64,000 nucleotides of DNA from Serinus canaria. Its lineage: Eukaryota; Chordata; Aves; Passeriformes; Fringillidae. A program made the position numbers and the translations under genes. The DNA lies in the NCBI RefSeq assembly GCF_022539315.1, contig NC_066326.1, forward strand, positions 12,726,601 to 12,790,600, in the 5' to 3' direction. This document shows, piece after piece, positions 38,901 through 50,783 of this stretch (within the stretch, counting starts at the first letter, position 1; every line of letters begins with the position of its first letter). A model generated the notes under the pieces. The model worked only from the letters and a program-made list of their open reading frames with translations, made no database searches and was not told the DNA's origin.

Positions 38901-40500
38901 CTGTCAAGGTCTGCTGGTTGAAGTGTTACAGTAATGAATCCTCAATTCAAAGATGATTTCTTAGGAGTGTGGCTTTGTTCTCCTGTGCAGACTGACAGAT
39001 ACAGGGAGGACAAAACCTTTTTTTTGATCTTAGATCAATACTGTCATGAACATGCAAACACTTGTGAATGTTACCACAGCTCCCATAGAAGCACCATTCA
39101 CATATTGGGTTTTTTCTCCCACTTTGATTATCTGTACTGGCCAACAAATTCAGTCTGTGTTGGCACAGAGCCCTGGAAAATCAAGGCAGACACAAACTGT
39201 CCTGTCATGCGTCTCTGCGCTTTTATTTTCCAGCTCTTCAAACTGTCCTTCTGCTGAAATTCTCCACTTCAGCTTTGTGGTTACTCTAAGTACTTCACTT
39301 TACTAAATTTGTTAAGTGAATCTAGACTTCTGAGCTCCAAGTACCATTTTCACATGAACATAAACTTTTTTTTTTCCTCTTTGTGGGCATCTTAACTCTG
39401 CTGTGCAGAATGAAGTACAGTCCCTTTCTCTGTAGTTGTAATGTACTTCATCAGTTTCCAAAAGACAATAACTTGCTTTATTCCCATTTTATAAGCATTA
39501 ATTATACTCAGAAAAAGCTCTCAAATAGCAAACAGAAAAGGAAACCAGATGTTGCAGAGTTATTTAGCCAGTGTTATTTGCAGACAAATATTTAAGCTAT
39601 GTGATTTAATTTTTGTGGAACCTTTAGAAGCTGGCTAGTGAGTGAATAAAGCATCCACAGTGTATGTGAAAACATATTTTACCTGATAGCATCATTTTTT
39701 CACCTTACTATTACAGGTAAATACTTTTTCAGTTCTTGGCAAGAAATTTGCAAAAGTATTTGATTAGAACAGGAACAATCCCCAAGGCATATTGTGTATA
39801 GAGTCATAATTTATAAAAAGGCTTTTGTTGCATAAAGCACAGTTGTGCATTTCCAACACTTTCAGTTTTCTGTGCACTATTGAAATGGAGTAGTGATAAA
39901 CCTTTGTGCAAATTTGTTTTTCTTAGAGATGCAGAATCAAATAATGAATCTTTAGAACAAGCAAGTGAATTCATCATCTGAACACAAATATTTATCTATG
40001 TTTCAGTGAGACCAAGCTTCACCTCTGGAAATGGTGTTTTGCAAAACAGATGAGGGTAATTTCTGTTATAGCAAGGGTTTCTATAGGCAGTTAAAGGCAA
40101 ATTTAAAAGGTGGCATATGTTCCAAAAACTGATCTGTTTTAGATAATTTTGATGATGTTTAGGACCTGTAAGATTTGTAAGACATTGTTCTAAAATGTAG
40201 AAGCTTCCTGTTCTAGACTTTATAGGAAAGTCTAGAGAATGAGAATATCACTTTCTGTTTTCTTTTTCATCATTTCTACGCTCTTGACATCCAAGTAATC
40301 ATGAACTGTGCTATCTCTCCAAATTTGCCTTCTAGTTTTTCTCTTGAGTACCGAGAGCTTTTTGTCTGCCAGCCCCACCTGTCAAAGACAATCAGCCTCA
40401 TGTCATTAAGAGAAATTTTCTAAATAAAAATGTTGCAATATTCCAGTTACTAATATCTCAACGCTTGCATGCATATGGCTCATATTCAACTTTGTCTTCC
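35986..40500. other. AT-rich non-coding stretch
   Basis: No exon or transposon was recognised. A perfect 10-bp inverted repeat lies at 40212-40236 (TCTAGACTTT, ATAGG, AAAGTCTAGA). Frames such as 38934-39257 (107 codons, plus) overlap frames on the other strand and have no recognisable domain. Confidence 0.55.
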
Positions 40501-40870
40501 TAATTTAAGGAAGCACCCTGTCCTTATTTTCCCAGACCTGCTCTTTTAAAATTTTCTATCTGGGATTTCAATGTCTCTTTTCTTAGAGCCCCTAGTGACT
40601 CTTCATTCTCTTAGCTCCTTTCCCTTTTCCAGTTGCAAAATTCCTTCCAGGGTTTCAGGCTCATTTGGTTTCTTTTCAATCCAGCCTCTTTTCCCTTCTT
40701 TCCTCATTAGTAACCTGCAGGCTCTTCAAACCCTCTTTTTCCAAATTTAAAACCTCACTTTCCCAGATTACATCATTTCTCCTGCCTCTTCAGCCTTTTC
40801 CTACTGATCTCCAGTGGCCACAACTTCTGCCACAGTTGTGTGACAGAAACTTCCACTGTTCTCCTCTGGC
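40500..40870. other. Pyrimidine-rich tract on the plus strand
   Basis: In 40621-40800, I count 50 purines in 180 bases, so 72% pyrimidine, without being a simple repeat. CTCTT, TTCC and CCTC words recur. It may reflect mutation asymmetry, a decayed low-complexity tract, or an old poly-pyrimidine repeat. The plus-strand frame at 40665-40976 (Ser/Leu/Phe/Pro-rich) follows from this composition. Confidence 0.6.
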
Positions 40871-43535
40871 CTTACAATTTCCTGTTATTTGGTCTGTGAA
40901 AGTGCTCAGCTTGATGGACTTTGCACTGAACATAATCAGAAAAAAAAAAGTATGCAGTTTCTGTCATCAGAAGTGATAATAATCTGTTCCTATTTTTAAA
41001 ACACCATTTCCTGTTTATGGAAACCCATTATTGCTGACAGGTTATTGCAAAGAGGTATTATTCTTAAATATCCATCTATTTTTAAGAAGTTTCTGCCTTT
41101 TTTTTTTTTTTTTACTCTATGCAAGATTGTTAGCTTTATGTAACTATTTCCCTTATCTAAATGTAATTTTCAGGATGCGATGATAAATGTTTAATGGTTC
41201 TTGTAAAACTCTTACATTGTCAGTCACAAAGTTTAGTGAAACACCAGTGTTTTTATTTGATCCCAGCACTGAGGAATGTCCAGCTTTCATCACAACAGAG
41301 TTGTTTAGTTCTGTAGAAGTCTAAATACTCTGCCCTTGGGAGATACCTCACTGTCACCTGCTCCTAAATTGAAAATTATATGTTCGGCCGAAGCTTGCGG
41401 GGGAGGGTTTTAAGAATCTTTCTTTTTCTTTAACAGACATCTTTGATATGGGAAAAAATCCCTTCAATGTGAAATAAATCAAAGCCTGAGAAGCTATTAA
41501 AAAAACCCTTTAGTTTAAATATATCTAGTTCTAGATAACCAAAAAAGTGTTCCATCTGCCCTCATTCTTTCTTTCTTTCTCTATTCAAGATGTGTAGATT
41601 TTCAGACAAACAGTTCTATTGGCTACATCATGAGCTTCTAATCACTAGCACTTCTGTTGATGAACAAAATGTAGTGCTAGATGAATTTATTTAGAAGACC
41701 TTCTCAGTAAAAATATTTAGAAACATTTATCCTTAAGAGGTAGAACCATCAAAGTCAGTACGTTAACGTCATTCACCATAAAATATTATCAAAGAGCTGA
41801 ATATGTCTCATCTTTCCTAAACAATTCACAGAATCAGTTTAACTCATGATGTCAGAAAACCTATAAAACTGTGTAGTGCAAATACAGCCTTGATTTACTT
41901 GTGCACAAATAAGAACTGTTGTCATATTCACCAAGGTGCATTTGGCTTATGCCTAAACAAGAACTCTTTTTAATAATGCCCTGTTTATCTTTAAGAAGCA
42001 TAAGATGTAGGGCCAAATCAGATTTTGCTTGAAAGGAATGAAGGAATGCATAAATAAATGTATTAGTACCTAGTTGAACTGTATTGTTTTGAATTCTGTA
42101 GGATTTTTTTTTAAATAATGGTTGAGAATATGAGCAGGTAAGCTCTTCCAGAAGATATGGCTCCATAGAATGAAAAAGAAGCAGGAGGCAAATATTACAG
42201 GACTAGGAAAAAAAAATTGCAGAGCATGAGAGACAAAAAGAAGGAAAGAGATGTTGAAGTGTTTTAAATTTATTTTCCTAGTCCTTGTATGAACAAGACA
42301 CACCAAAATAAGAACCCCACAGAAAGCTCATGCAAGCCTGAGATATATTGTAACTCTGAAATCCTAATCTATACATCTTAAACCAGAAATTATCTTGGAA
42401 TATTCTGCCTATGGAATAACAAGAGTTTGTCATCTGGGCTCAGGGTTTTCCCTTGGTAGAGAACTTTTATTTTTCTGTCTTCCTGATCTGATGGTGGTAC
42501 ATCCATTTGGCTGGGGAACATCCATTTATCTTTTTAGAAAATACCTGTAACAATTTTTCTGCTTCTTTTCTTCCCCCAAATTTTCTTTCACTTCTGACTC
42601 TATAAGTACTTCATTGCTTAGACATTGTTTTTAAAACAAGAAGTAATTTTGTTGTCAATAGATGCTGCCCTGCTGGCACAGGGCTGTGCATTTCTGGTGG
42701 CCTTTTTATGCATCATCAGACATTTAAATCTTGGGTGTCTCTTCCTGATACTATAAAAATGCCAATTAAAGAGGTGATGATTGAGGAAGACCTAATTAAC
42801 AGAGGTCCCATCATGAAACTAAGATAAATATACTATAGATTTATCTTTTTGTCTTCCCTCCCCTTCAAATTGCAGACACAGATATAAAACTTAAATTGTC
42901 ACAAGGTGCAAAGTGATTTACAGAGGGAGTTGTGAGTCCAGGCTAAGAACATCCATGGATTTGACAGCCACAGCAGAAGACAATACTCTGTAATGCTGGA
43001 CAGAACTGAAGGGAAATCTTATGTGCCCAGTTAACACACAGAGCTGCTGGGAATCCATGTCTTCTAACATGAGGTATAAGGGAAAAATCCTATTTAAGGG
43101 ATTTTTACCTACCAAGTATTTGCTACAGGGGATTTGCAATGAGAAAGTAGCAGAAAAATATGTCTGATTTATCCCATGTTCAAAATACTGGTCAGATCAT
43201 GAGCAAAGAAGTCTAAGTTGATATTGTCTTTATATATAATGAATTTATGAAATGGAGAAGAGTGAGGAAAATAATTAATGCTAAAAGGTATGTGACATCT
43301 ATTTCTGTGAGTACCGTGGACTTTGCTTACAAAACTAGCAGGTCTCAGATGATGTTGTGCTAGGCTGCTTTTTAAATAAAACAATTGTCTGCTCAGCCCA
43401 CCTACAGACCAAGAGGTCATTGCATTGTGTAGGATACAAATAAATGTATTTATCTGTGATCCTGGTAAAGTCATGGGCTGGAGTATGAAGGCCTGTGTGT
43501 TTGTGTGTGCAGTGAGCAGGGCTGCTGTGTTTGTG
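40871..43535. other. AT-rich non-coding stretch
   Basis: T16 run at 41098-41113, TTTC-type microsatellite at 41566-41582, and a short CpG-containing palindrome TTCGGCCGAA at 41383-41392. No gene was recognised. Confidence 0.55.
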
Positions 43536-43567
43536 TGTGTACACAAACATGTTCATTTGTGTACACA
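43536..43567. repeat. Inverted repeat in a TG/CA tract, 12-bp arms
   Basis: TGTGTACACAAA (43536-43547), spacer CATGTTCA, then TTTGTGTACACA (43556-43567), perfectly complementary arms. The upstream 43493-43540 is rich in alternating TG, so the region has both cruciform and left-handed-DNA potential. Such tracts also arise from microsatellite decay. Confidence 0.9.
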
Positions 43568-43677
43568 TGCCAGTTCAGCAAGCTTAGGCAGCACCATGCA
43601 AAGAGCTGTCAGAACTCGTTTCCAGGTTTCAATCCTGTTTACAGCCTCTGGGCATTATTTTAATGTAAATAACAAAT

Positions 43678-43697
43678 GGGGGGGGGGAAAGGGAGGG
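43678..43697 (+). other. G-quadruplex motif
   Basis: Ten consecutive G (43678-43687), then AAA, GGG, A, GGG. The G10 run can supply two G-triplets with a short loop, so the segment fits the four-runs-of-three-G pattern with loops of 1 to 7 bases. Folding is not shown by sequence alone. Confidence 0.6.
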
Positions 43698-46600
43698 CCA
43701 AGATTTCCACTATGGTTCCTCACTGAGGGCATTTTTCACACTGCTTTATAAAATGGTAAAGTAATTCCCATGATGGACAGCACTGGACAGGACGTGGCTG
43801 ATGTGTCAGCTTCCAGTTTGAAAACTCTTCCTTGATTGAATTGGGCTTTCTAGAAGTCTAATCCAAAGCTTGCCCTGTAGTGACTTTTGTTAGATATTCA
43901 GATTTTCTAGTATCTAACATGTTTTTTCCTGTCATTTATTTAAACTGTATTTTTATAGGGGTTTTTTTTCCAGTTTTTGCTTTCTGTTGTTTATGCCAGT
44001 CAGAACTTCAGCACCTCCCCTTATCCTCATACTGAGAGATTTACTATTCCTGTAGAGAACTTTGAGTCATTTTACACATATGCACCCATATAGGAATTTC
44101 TCTGATCACTGAAGCCTTGCATCTTCCAGACAACATTCAACTCCTCCCAAACCAACATACAAAATCAATATGTGTCATTTCAGGCAACATTCTCAGTAAT
44201 GAGTATTTATTCAATACAGAACATACAGAAATGTCTCATCAGTCAGACTTAAGCCTTTTAACTTGCATATCTTAAATAAAATAGTTAATAAAAAGGGGAT
44301 CTTGCTAATACCTGAAAGAAGATCCATTTTATATGACCTTCTTCCTGTAAATAAGATTTGATACAAGATTCCAGGTATTTCACATCTTTTAATAAGGAAA
44401 TGTGAATGGAAATTTAAAGGGCTCTCTAGAGTAACTTTCATCAATTAATTAGAATTTATCACCAATTAAAAACTTAATGTATAATTGTTACTTCATGTTT
44501 CTACATGTATTTGGTACAAAATGCCTATGCATGAAATGCATTTATATGTATTAACCATTGAGTCTACATTTAAATTACATTTATTTTAAGATTCAGAAGT
44601 TATACAGAGCATAGTAATTGCTTTTTCTTTCAACCACAAAAATATATAAATTAAAGGTGGCTGAGGTTGCTGAATTCCTTAGTTACACTTAATTATTTTT
44701 TAAATCCAATCCCAACATGACTTAAAAATATAACAGTTAAAAAATAAAAAACAGCATTTGGCAACTTTAAATTTGTATGAGACCAGAAATTATTTATTGT
44801 AGCACTGAAACAATGCCAACCACAGAGCCATCTAAATCCTTCTCTGCTTTTGTGTCCTTCACAAGGAAAGCACTTATTATCTGTTTTCAATCTCTAGTCT
44901 GCATTCCTCCTCTATACCCTCAGTTTGGATACAGAAGGTCTGGAAATATCTCATGGCAAATCTGAAGTTTCTCAAAGCTTACAGGTTGATTTTTAAATTC
45001 CTCATAAATCAGTTGGCAATTATTAATATTACAACATGAAAATAAGCATTAAGAGACTATCCAAATTATAAAATACAGGAAATTACCTGGTACATGAGTT
45101 GTGTTCTTTCTTTCAGGGTAGAAGGGCATAGCATGACTATCAAAACTCAGTCATGTATGACCCCCAGTGAGCACTGTGCCAAAGGCATGAACAGCTCTGC
45201 TGTGCTGTGGGGATGGAGCTGCTGCACAGGTAGCCGTGAGTAAAGGATGTTCCTTCAAAAGCTTTTAACTTAGCACCACCACAGGATATGTAGTTAATAA
45301 CAAAAACAGCTGCACAAGTATTCTTGGATGCCATAAACTGATAAATTTGCAGTGACAGATATCTGTGATGAAGGGTTCTGCCATTAGTGGATTTTTTCTT
45401 TAATGATCATCTGTATACCTATAGCATCTGGCTGAAGAATAAAGCTCCACGCTTAAAATCCACTTGGTATTTTTTTATGAAACTCTATTTTGGTTTAGTA
45501 CTTTGTTAGGAAATACTGTAAAACAGCAAAATTTTTAGTTTTGCCCACCTTTTGGTAAACTGAATAGTTTTACAGCAAAAATCTGTGACCAGCATTAGTT
45601 TTGTCGTCACCAATCCCTGCAGTAAATGCAGAACAATCCGTGTACAAACACAGAACAAGTTTCTTTTGAAGAAAAATTACTGTTGTGTATATGACATAAG
45701 TAATTGCCAGAAAAATCACTGAATTCCTAGTATTATAGCTTGGATAGGAGTGTGATTTCTTTAATCTCCACAATTCAGCTTTCATTTTAATGAATATAAA
45801 ATTCTCTGAAGCAGGAGCCATGTCCATTCGTGTAAATTCTTTGTATTATTACCAGGTAATTTTCAGATGTCAGCTATATTTCCCAGTCCCTGTGTGCAAG
45901 TACAGTCACAGACTATACAGTTTTGGGCACAATTTTGGGGGCACAGAGGGCTGTGTTCAATGTGTGCAAGTTTGTGTTTCCACTGAGCACTCTGAAAGTT
46001 CTTTCCTTGAGCAGTATTGAACTGCTGAGTGCTGATCAGAGGGTCACGTTCATCTCCTGTGTCCTGGAAGTTGTCCAGCTTCCGAACAGACACTCATAAA
46101 TTCAGGGAGTCTGTTCTAATTCTGAGAGCAGCTGGAAACTGCAGTAGCAGATGAGAGCTTGGACTGGCTCATGGGGAAATAAGGTATGCAAAGGACAAAC
46201 ACATTAGTTAGAGATTACCTTAGTTAACCAAGTAAGGAAATGTTCCTTGCTCAGTTAGGATTGTCCACAGTGATGAGGGATTTTCCACAGTAAGGGTGAC
46301 TGTTTTGGCTGGTGGGTCCAACCAATGTTAATACCTGGATTTGGGTTGCTTGGGTTTTTTTCTTGGTTAGGAGTTTCTTCCGTTGCAAAGGCAATTAGCA
46401 ATTAATTTAATTGAAATAACAAATGTAGTAAATGACTGTAGAATTGTTAACAAAACTATTTTAGCAGGTGCTTATATCTAGATTATGAACATACAGATGT
46501 ATTCTTTTCCTAATTGATGTATAAAGCAGATGGATGGATGGATGAATAGAGATGGGGTTTTATTTTAAAATTTCCCTATTCTTTAATGATAAATCAGTTC

Positions 46601-46880
46601 TGCATTTGGAGAGGGATTTTTTGAGCATTTTGAGGGAGAATTGCTTTCAACTCTTCTTCCTTATTGTCATGGATCAATGTGATCTGGATTTTACAAATCT
46701 TTCTTTATTGGTTGTCATTACAAACTATTTTCACTTTCTTCTTGTTGTGATACATAACAAAATAGGAAAGCAAGTGCCTTAGGCTAGATGGAAATCTGTA
46801 ATAAGTCATCATACATACATCATAAATGCTGTGATCGTGGTTCAGAAACCCTGTGGAAATTCTGGCCTGAAGTATTTTGG
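43698..46880. other. AT-rich non-coding stretch
   Basis: Contains a short (GGAT)n run at 46529-46547. No gene or transposon was recognised. Confidence 0.55.
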
Positions 46881-46933
46881 GAAAAGAGCACAGCAGATTT
46901 TGGAATATTTCCAAAATCTGCTGTGCTCTTTTC
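46881..46933. repeat. Perfect inverted repeat, 25-bp arms, 3-nt loop
   Basis: The left arm at 46881-46905 begins GAAAAGAGCACAGCAG. It is exactly complementary to the right arm at 46909-46933. The spacer is TAT (46906-46908). As with the hairpin at 651-701, the stem is unbroken and the loop minimal, unlike a microRNA precursor. The two hairpins share no sequence, so they are not copies of one mobile element. A fold-back or template-switch replication event explains both. An assembly error is the alternative. Confidence 0.97.
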
Positions 46934-47160
46934 TTCTTCCAGATTAGTGCTTTTTCTCAAAATGCAGGTTAACTTCCTGATTCTTTTTCCCAGTTCTGTG
47001 CTAAACTACTGATGTACTTCAAAATTGACTGTGCATGAAAGCAAAGCTTTTATTCATTATTTTTGTGAAAACATAACCAACAACTAAGCCAAGAGATGAC
47101 AAATGCCATAGTGCCATTTCTGTTTCCAAAAGCAAAAGGTGCTATGGTGCCAGTGTCAGA
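46934..47160. other. Non-coding stretch
   Basis: I see nothing specific in this stretch. Confidence 0.5.
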
Positions 47161-47667
47161 GAACCTTATGTGAGGTGCAAACTGCAGAGTCCAGAGCAGC
47201 AGGGCTGCAGAGCTCCAGCTTTTCTGGGAGCCCAGGAGGTGCCTGCTCTGGGTGATCACTCTTGGTCACTCCTCTGCTGTCCCTGATCAGTGGGAGCTGC
47301 CACTCCCTGTGCTCTGGCTGTGCAGGTGACAGCTCCTCCCTCCATCTCTGTTTGCCAGCATCATCAGCACTGCTGAAGTGCAGGATTCTTTCAGGCTGCT
47401 GTGCTCAGGAGAGCTGCACAGTTGCTGGAGCTGCCTTTTGCCCATGGAGCAGCAGCAGGAAAATGCAGGTTCCCCTTTCCCTGAGTGTTAGGCAGGGCTG
47501 TGTCCCATGGGAGTGTCAGGAAAGCAACACCAGTGCAACCATGGAAAGCTAATCACCAGGTTTGCCTGTGCTCCTGAGAGCTTGCTTTGTAAGCAGTGTG
47601 ACATCTTGCTGTGGGTGTTAGAATGCTTGTGACATTCTGTAAGCCAAGAGTTCTGTGTGGGTGACAC
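47161..47667. other. GC-rich block without any CpG
   Basis: In 47281-47340, 39 of 60 bases are G or C. Reading through 47161-47667 I find no CG dinucleotide, although TG and CA are abundant. This is the signature of complete methylation-driven CpG loss and not of a promoter island. CAGCAG, CTGCTG and CTGTGC words recur. The plus-strand frame at 47262-47552 (96 codons) is Ser/Cys/Leu-rich and unrecognised. It may be an old GC-rich repeat. Confidence 0.55.
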
Positions 47668-50600
47668 CACGACTGAAATGTTGTACCTCAGCACTGCCCC
47701 TGATTGCCTGCCCAAGTGCCTCTGTGTGTGGCTTTCAAACTCTAGTAGAAAAGTGCCTGGGCACACAGATAAGAGAGAAATCTGCTTCCTTTCCCTAGGA
47801 CTTGATATTTGTTGCTAGTTTGGGCCTCAGTGTCTTCTAGTGTATAAAAATTATCTTTACATGAGGATAATAAGGAACATTTTTGTTGAAAAATTGAAAT
47901 TTGTTTCCAAAAAAAAGCTTTGAAGGATGCTATACAGTGTGCAAATTCAGGTCAGACTTGGTGAACAGATGTGCGCTTTCTCTGGAAAAAAAAGTTTTTG
48001 AAAAGTTTCAAACATTTGTTTTGTTCTATAGATGAGGCAAGATAAATTCCTAGACAAGCACAGCAGGTTTTTTACCAGTGTTGAACCTTGTGTGCACAGA
48101 CCAGCATATACTTTTTGCATTTTTTTTCTTTTATAGTATGTCTGACTTTACTGCATGTTTGTATGAATTTACATACATTTCATATACATATGGTCTGTCA
48201 TTTAATTCTCCGCTGCGTCATTACACAAGAATGCCAAAGCTGATTCTAATTGTTCAGCAAACTAAAGGAATTTAGGGAGGTTGCCCAGAAATTCAACGTT
48301 TCTTAAATAAAATACATATGTATTTTAAACCTTTTAACAGACACGTTCTGTGCCATACCCCCTTTACTAATATTAAAATAAAGCTTATCAGCACAAGCTG
48401 CATAAGGTTGTGCTGCTGGAGCCAAATCCTGGGATCAGCATCCAGGCCACGAGCCTGCAATCAGTTACACTTATGTTGAACTTCATGCACATTTGTCATT
48501 CTTTTGAAATCAGCAGGATTATTCACCTCCATAAGACAAGTATGTGTGGAACCGATTCTGTGAGCAGACCTTCCATTTTTACTGGCTTTGTTATGAATCT
48601 CAGAGCAGGAAGGAAAAAAAAAACCCACAACAATCTGCATTAGGAGCAGAGAATTTAGCTCCTAGGGATCACACTGGAGACAAAACAGTGGCACTCAGGC
48701 TGCTGGTGTCAGTGAAGGAGAAAGGGATCCCACAGCCGACACGCTTGGCCAGTGGTGGGAGGTGTGTTCTGGGGATAAAGGAGATTATGAGAACAGGAGA
48801 GCTGAAAGTTACTCCATTGCTTCCCTGGCTGAGCTGAACCTTTTGAGCTCCTGTGAAAAATCACAAGCACATCACGAAATGGTAGGAATGGCAGGAAAAC
48901 AGTAGAAGTGTAGAAGGAAGGAGTCTAAAGGTTTTTTTTTTAGTTTTTAAGTTCATAGCATCTGTATCTAGTAAATGTTTTGATCCCTGAGTTTCCCAAG
49001 CAGTTTAATTGAACCTACAGAAGGATGTTTTTTGGCTCATCCTAAATGATAACATTAAGATAATGTAGGAAACATTTTATCTTCCCTAGACACTTATTTT
49101 TTTACATCACTTCTGGAAGTGCTGTATGCATATTCAGAGTCACGTGCAGTAGTTTTAGAATCTTTTGTTATCTGCCAGTATTTAGCAATCAAATTTTAAA
49201 TATATATGCAAGTATGATATTAATGATCTAATTTCCTTTGATCCTTGAGGAATTTTCGTTTGCATATTTGGGATTGAGTCTTTTCATAATAACGTGCAAG
49301 CCCCCCCTTCACTGACCAAATGAAAGTCCAACAGCAGCTCTGAGGAGGTTGGGCAGGCTAAATGAAATCTTGTAGCATTGGATGAACCTAACTGCTGCAG
49401 GTAATTAATGCTTTTCATTTTGAAGAATGAGTTCAAGCACTTGAGGGAAGTTGGAACAATATTTAATGTTTTATTCCAACTAGTAATGTAGAAAGGAAAT
49501 GAAATAAGACTAATTTTATTTTCCATTTTTGCTGTCTCTCCTCTCTCTCTGTTCTTTCTCTTGTTGAAAAACTATTGTCATTTATGTCATTAAAACACAG
49601 AATTATTGCCCCCAGACTTTCAGTGAACCACAGCTGTTGACCTTTTTTGTCAAAAGCTTTGAATACAAAGCTACATTGGGAACATTTGTAGCCTGTGGAC
49701 CATGACAGTACTGTAGACTTCTCTCCTGTCCTAACAGAAGACAGTGCCAGAGGGTGTGCTCACAGAGTGACTACATTATTTTCTGGCAATTGTGGCAAAG
49801 ATTTCCTTGCTTTGGGTTTTTCTGCCTCCTCTCAAGTGTACAGTCATCCTTCAAACCTATTATACCACCTTCTGAATGCTGTGGCTTTGTCCCTTAGGCT
49901 ACATAATCCATTGTGTAAAATGTTTACCAGTCCTGTACAGATATTAAATTAAGCATTGCAGCTTAATATGAAGTGTATAGATACTTGAAGCTGGATTTAA
50001 AAGGCATCTTGATTTCCTTCCTGTGTAACAGTATATTACATTGGATGGGAAAGAGAGTTAAAAATTAACCTTTTATAGTACAAAGAGTGCTAATTTTCAG
50101 TGAAGACCTATGAATATTAAAGTAAAAAATAGTGAATAGTAAGCATGTGAAAAATTCAAGATGTCTTCACTGAAATATGCCATAAACTCTTTTCTTTTTC
50201 TGGCTGAATAAAATAAGCACTTGTGAGCAGTGCACACCAGCTGCTGCATCTGTAGGGAAACCACACACTTTCCCACAGTACATGCTGTATATTTCATTCT
50301 TGCAGCTTTTTATTTTGACAGGTAATCTTCATTCTTCTGCATATGGAGACAAAATTTGGAGGATAAGTAAAAAGTAAAGACAATACTCAGTGTGTTTCAC
50401 AGTTTCTGTGAATTTAGGTTGAGCCATATTTTTATTGACAAATATGAGCACATGTAAAGCTCTCATAAATACATAGTATACTTGTAGCATGAAATGTCAA
50501 GTTTGGACCTAATTTCTTCCTTCTCTGTGCAGCTGATCTTAGTCTTTCTCTTGTGAGTGTATGAGGGAAGCAGAAAGGGTGGTAGTGGAGGGAATTCTGC

Positions 50601-50750
50601 TTTTTTTCTTCAGCTAATTTTCTCAGTGAAACTTGATCTGTCTTGGTTATATTTATGAGACTTTGTGAACAGAGAAGGAGCAATGTGATGTGAATGCAAA
50701 AATCACGCATTTTCAATGCAATTCATTAGATTTCACTGCAACTTATATAC
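47668..50750. other. Non-coding stretch
   Basis: No exon or transposon was recognised. Frames are under 100 codons and overlap on opposite strands. Confidence 0.5.
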
Positions 50751-50783
50751 AAAAAAAAAAAAAAAAACCAAACCAAACCAAAT
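50751..50783. repeat. Poly-A run followed by (CCAAA)n
   Basis: Seventeen A at 50751-50767, then three CCAAA-type units. This resembles the decayed A-rich simple tail of a retroposed copy, but no source gene is visible upstream. Confidence 0.9.

Noticed and set aside
41383..41392. TTCGGCCGAA palindrome with two CpG
   Set aside because: A 10-bp palindrome is expected by chance and no CpG island surrounds it.
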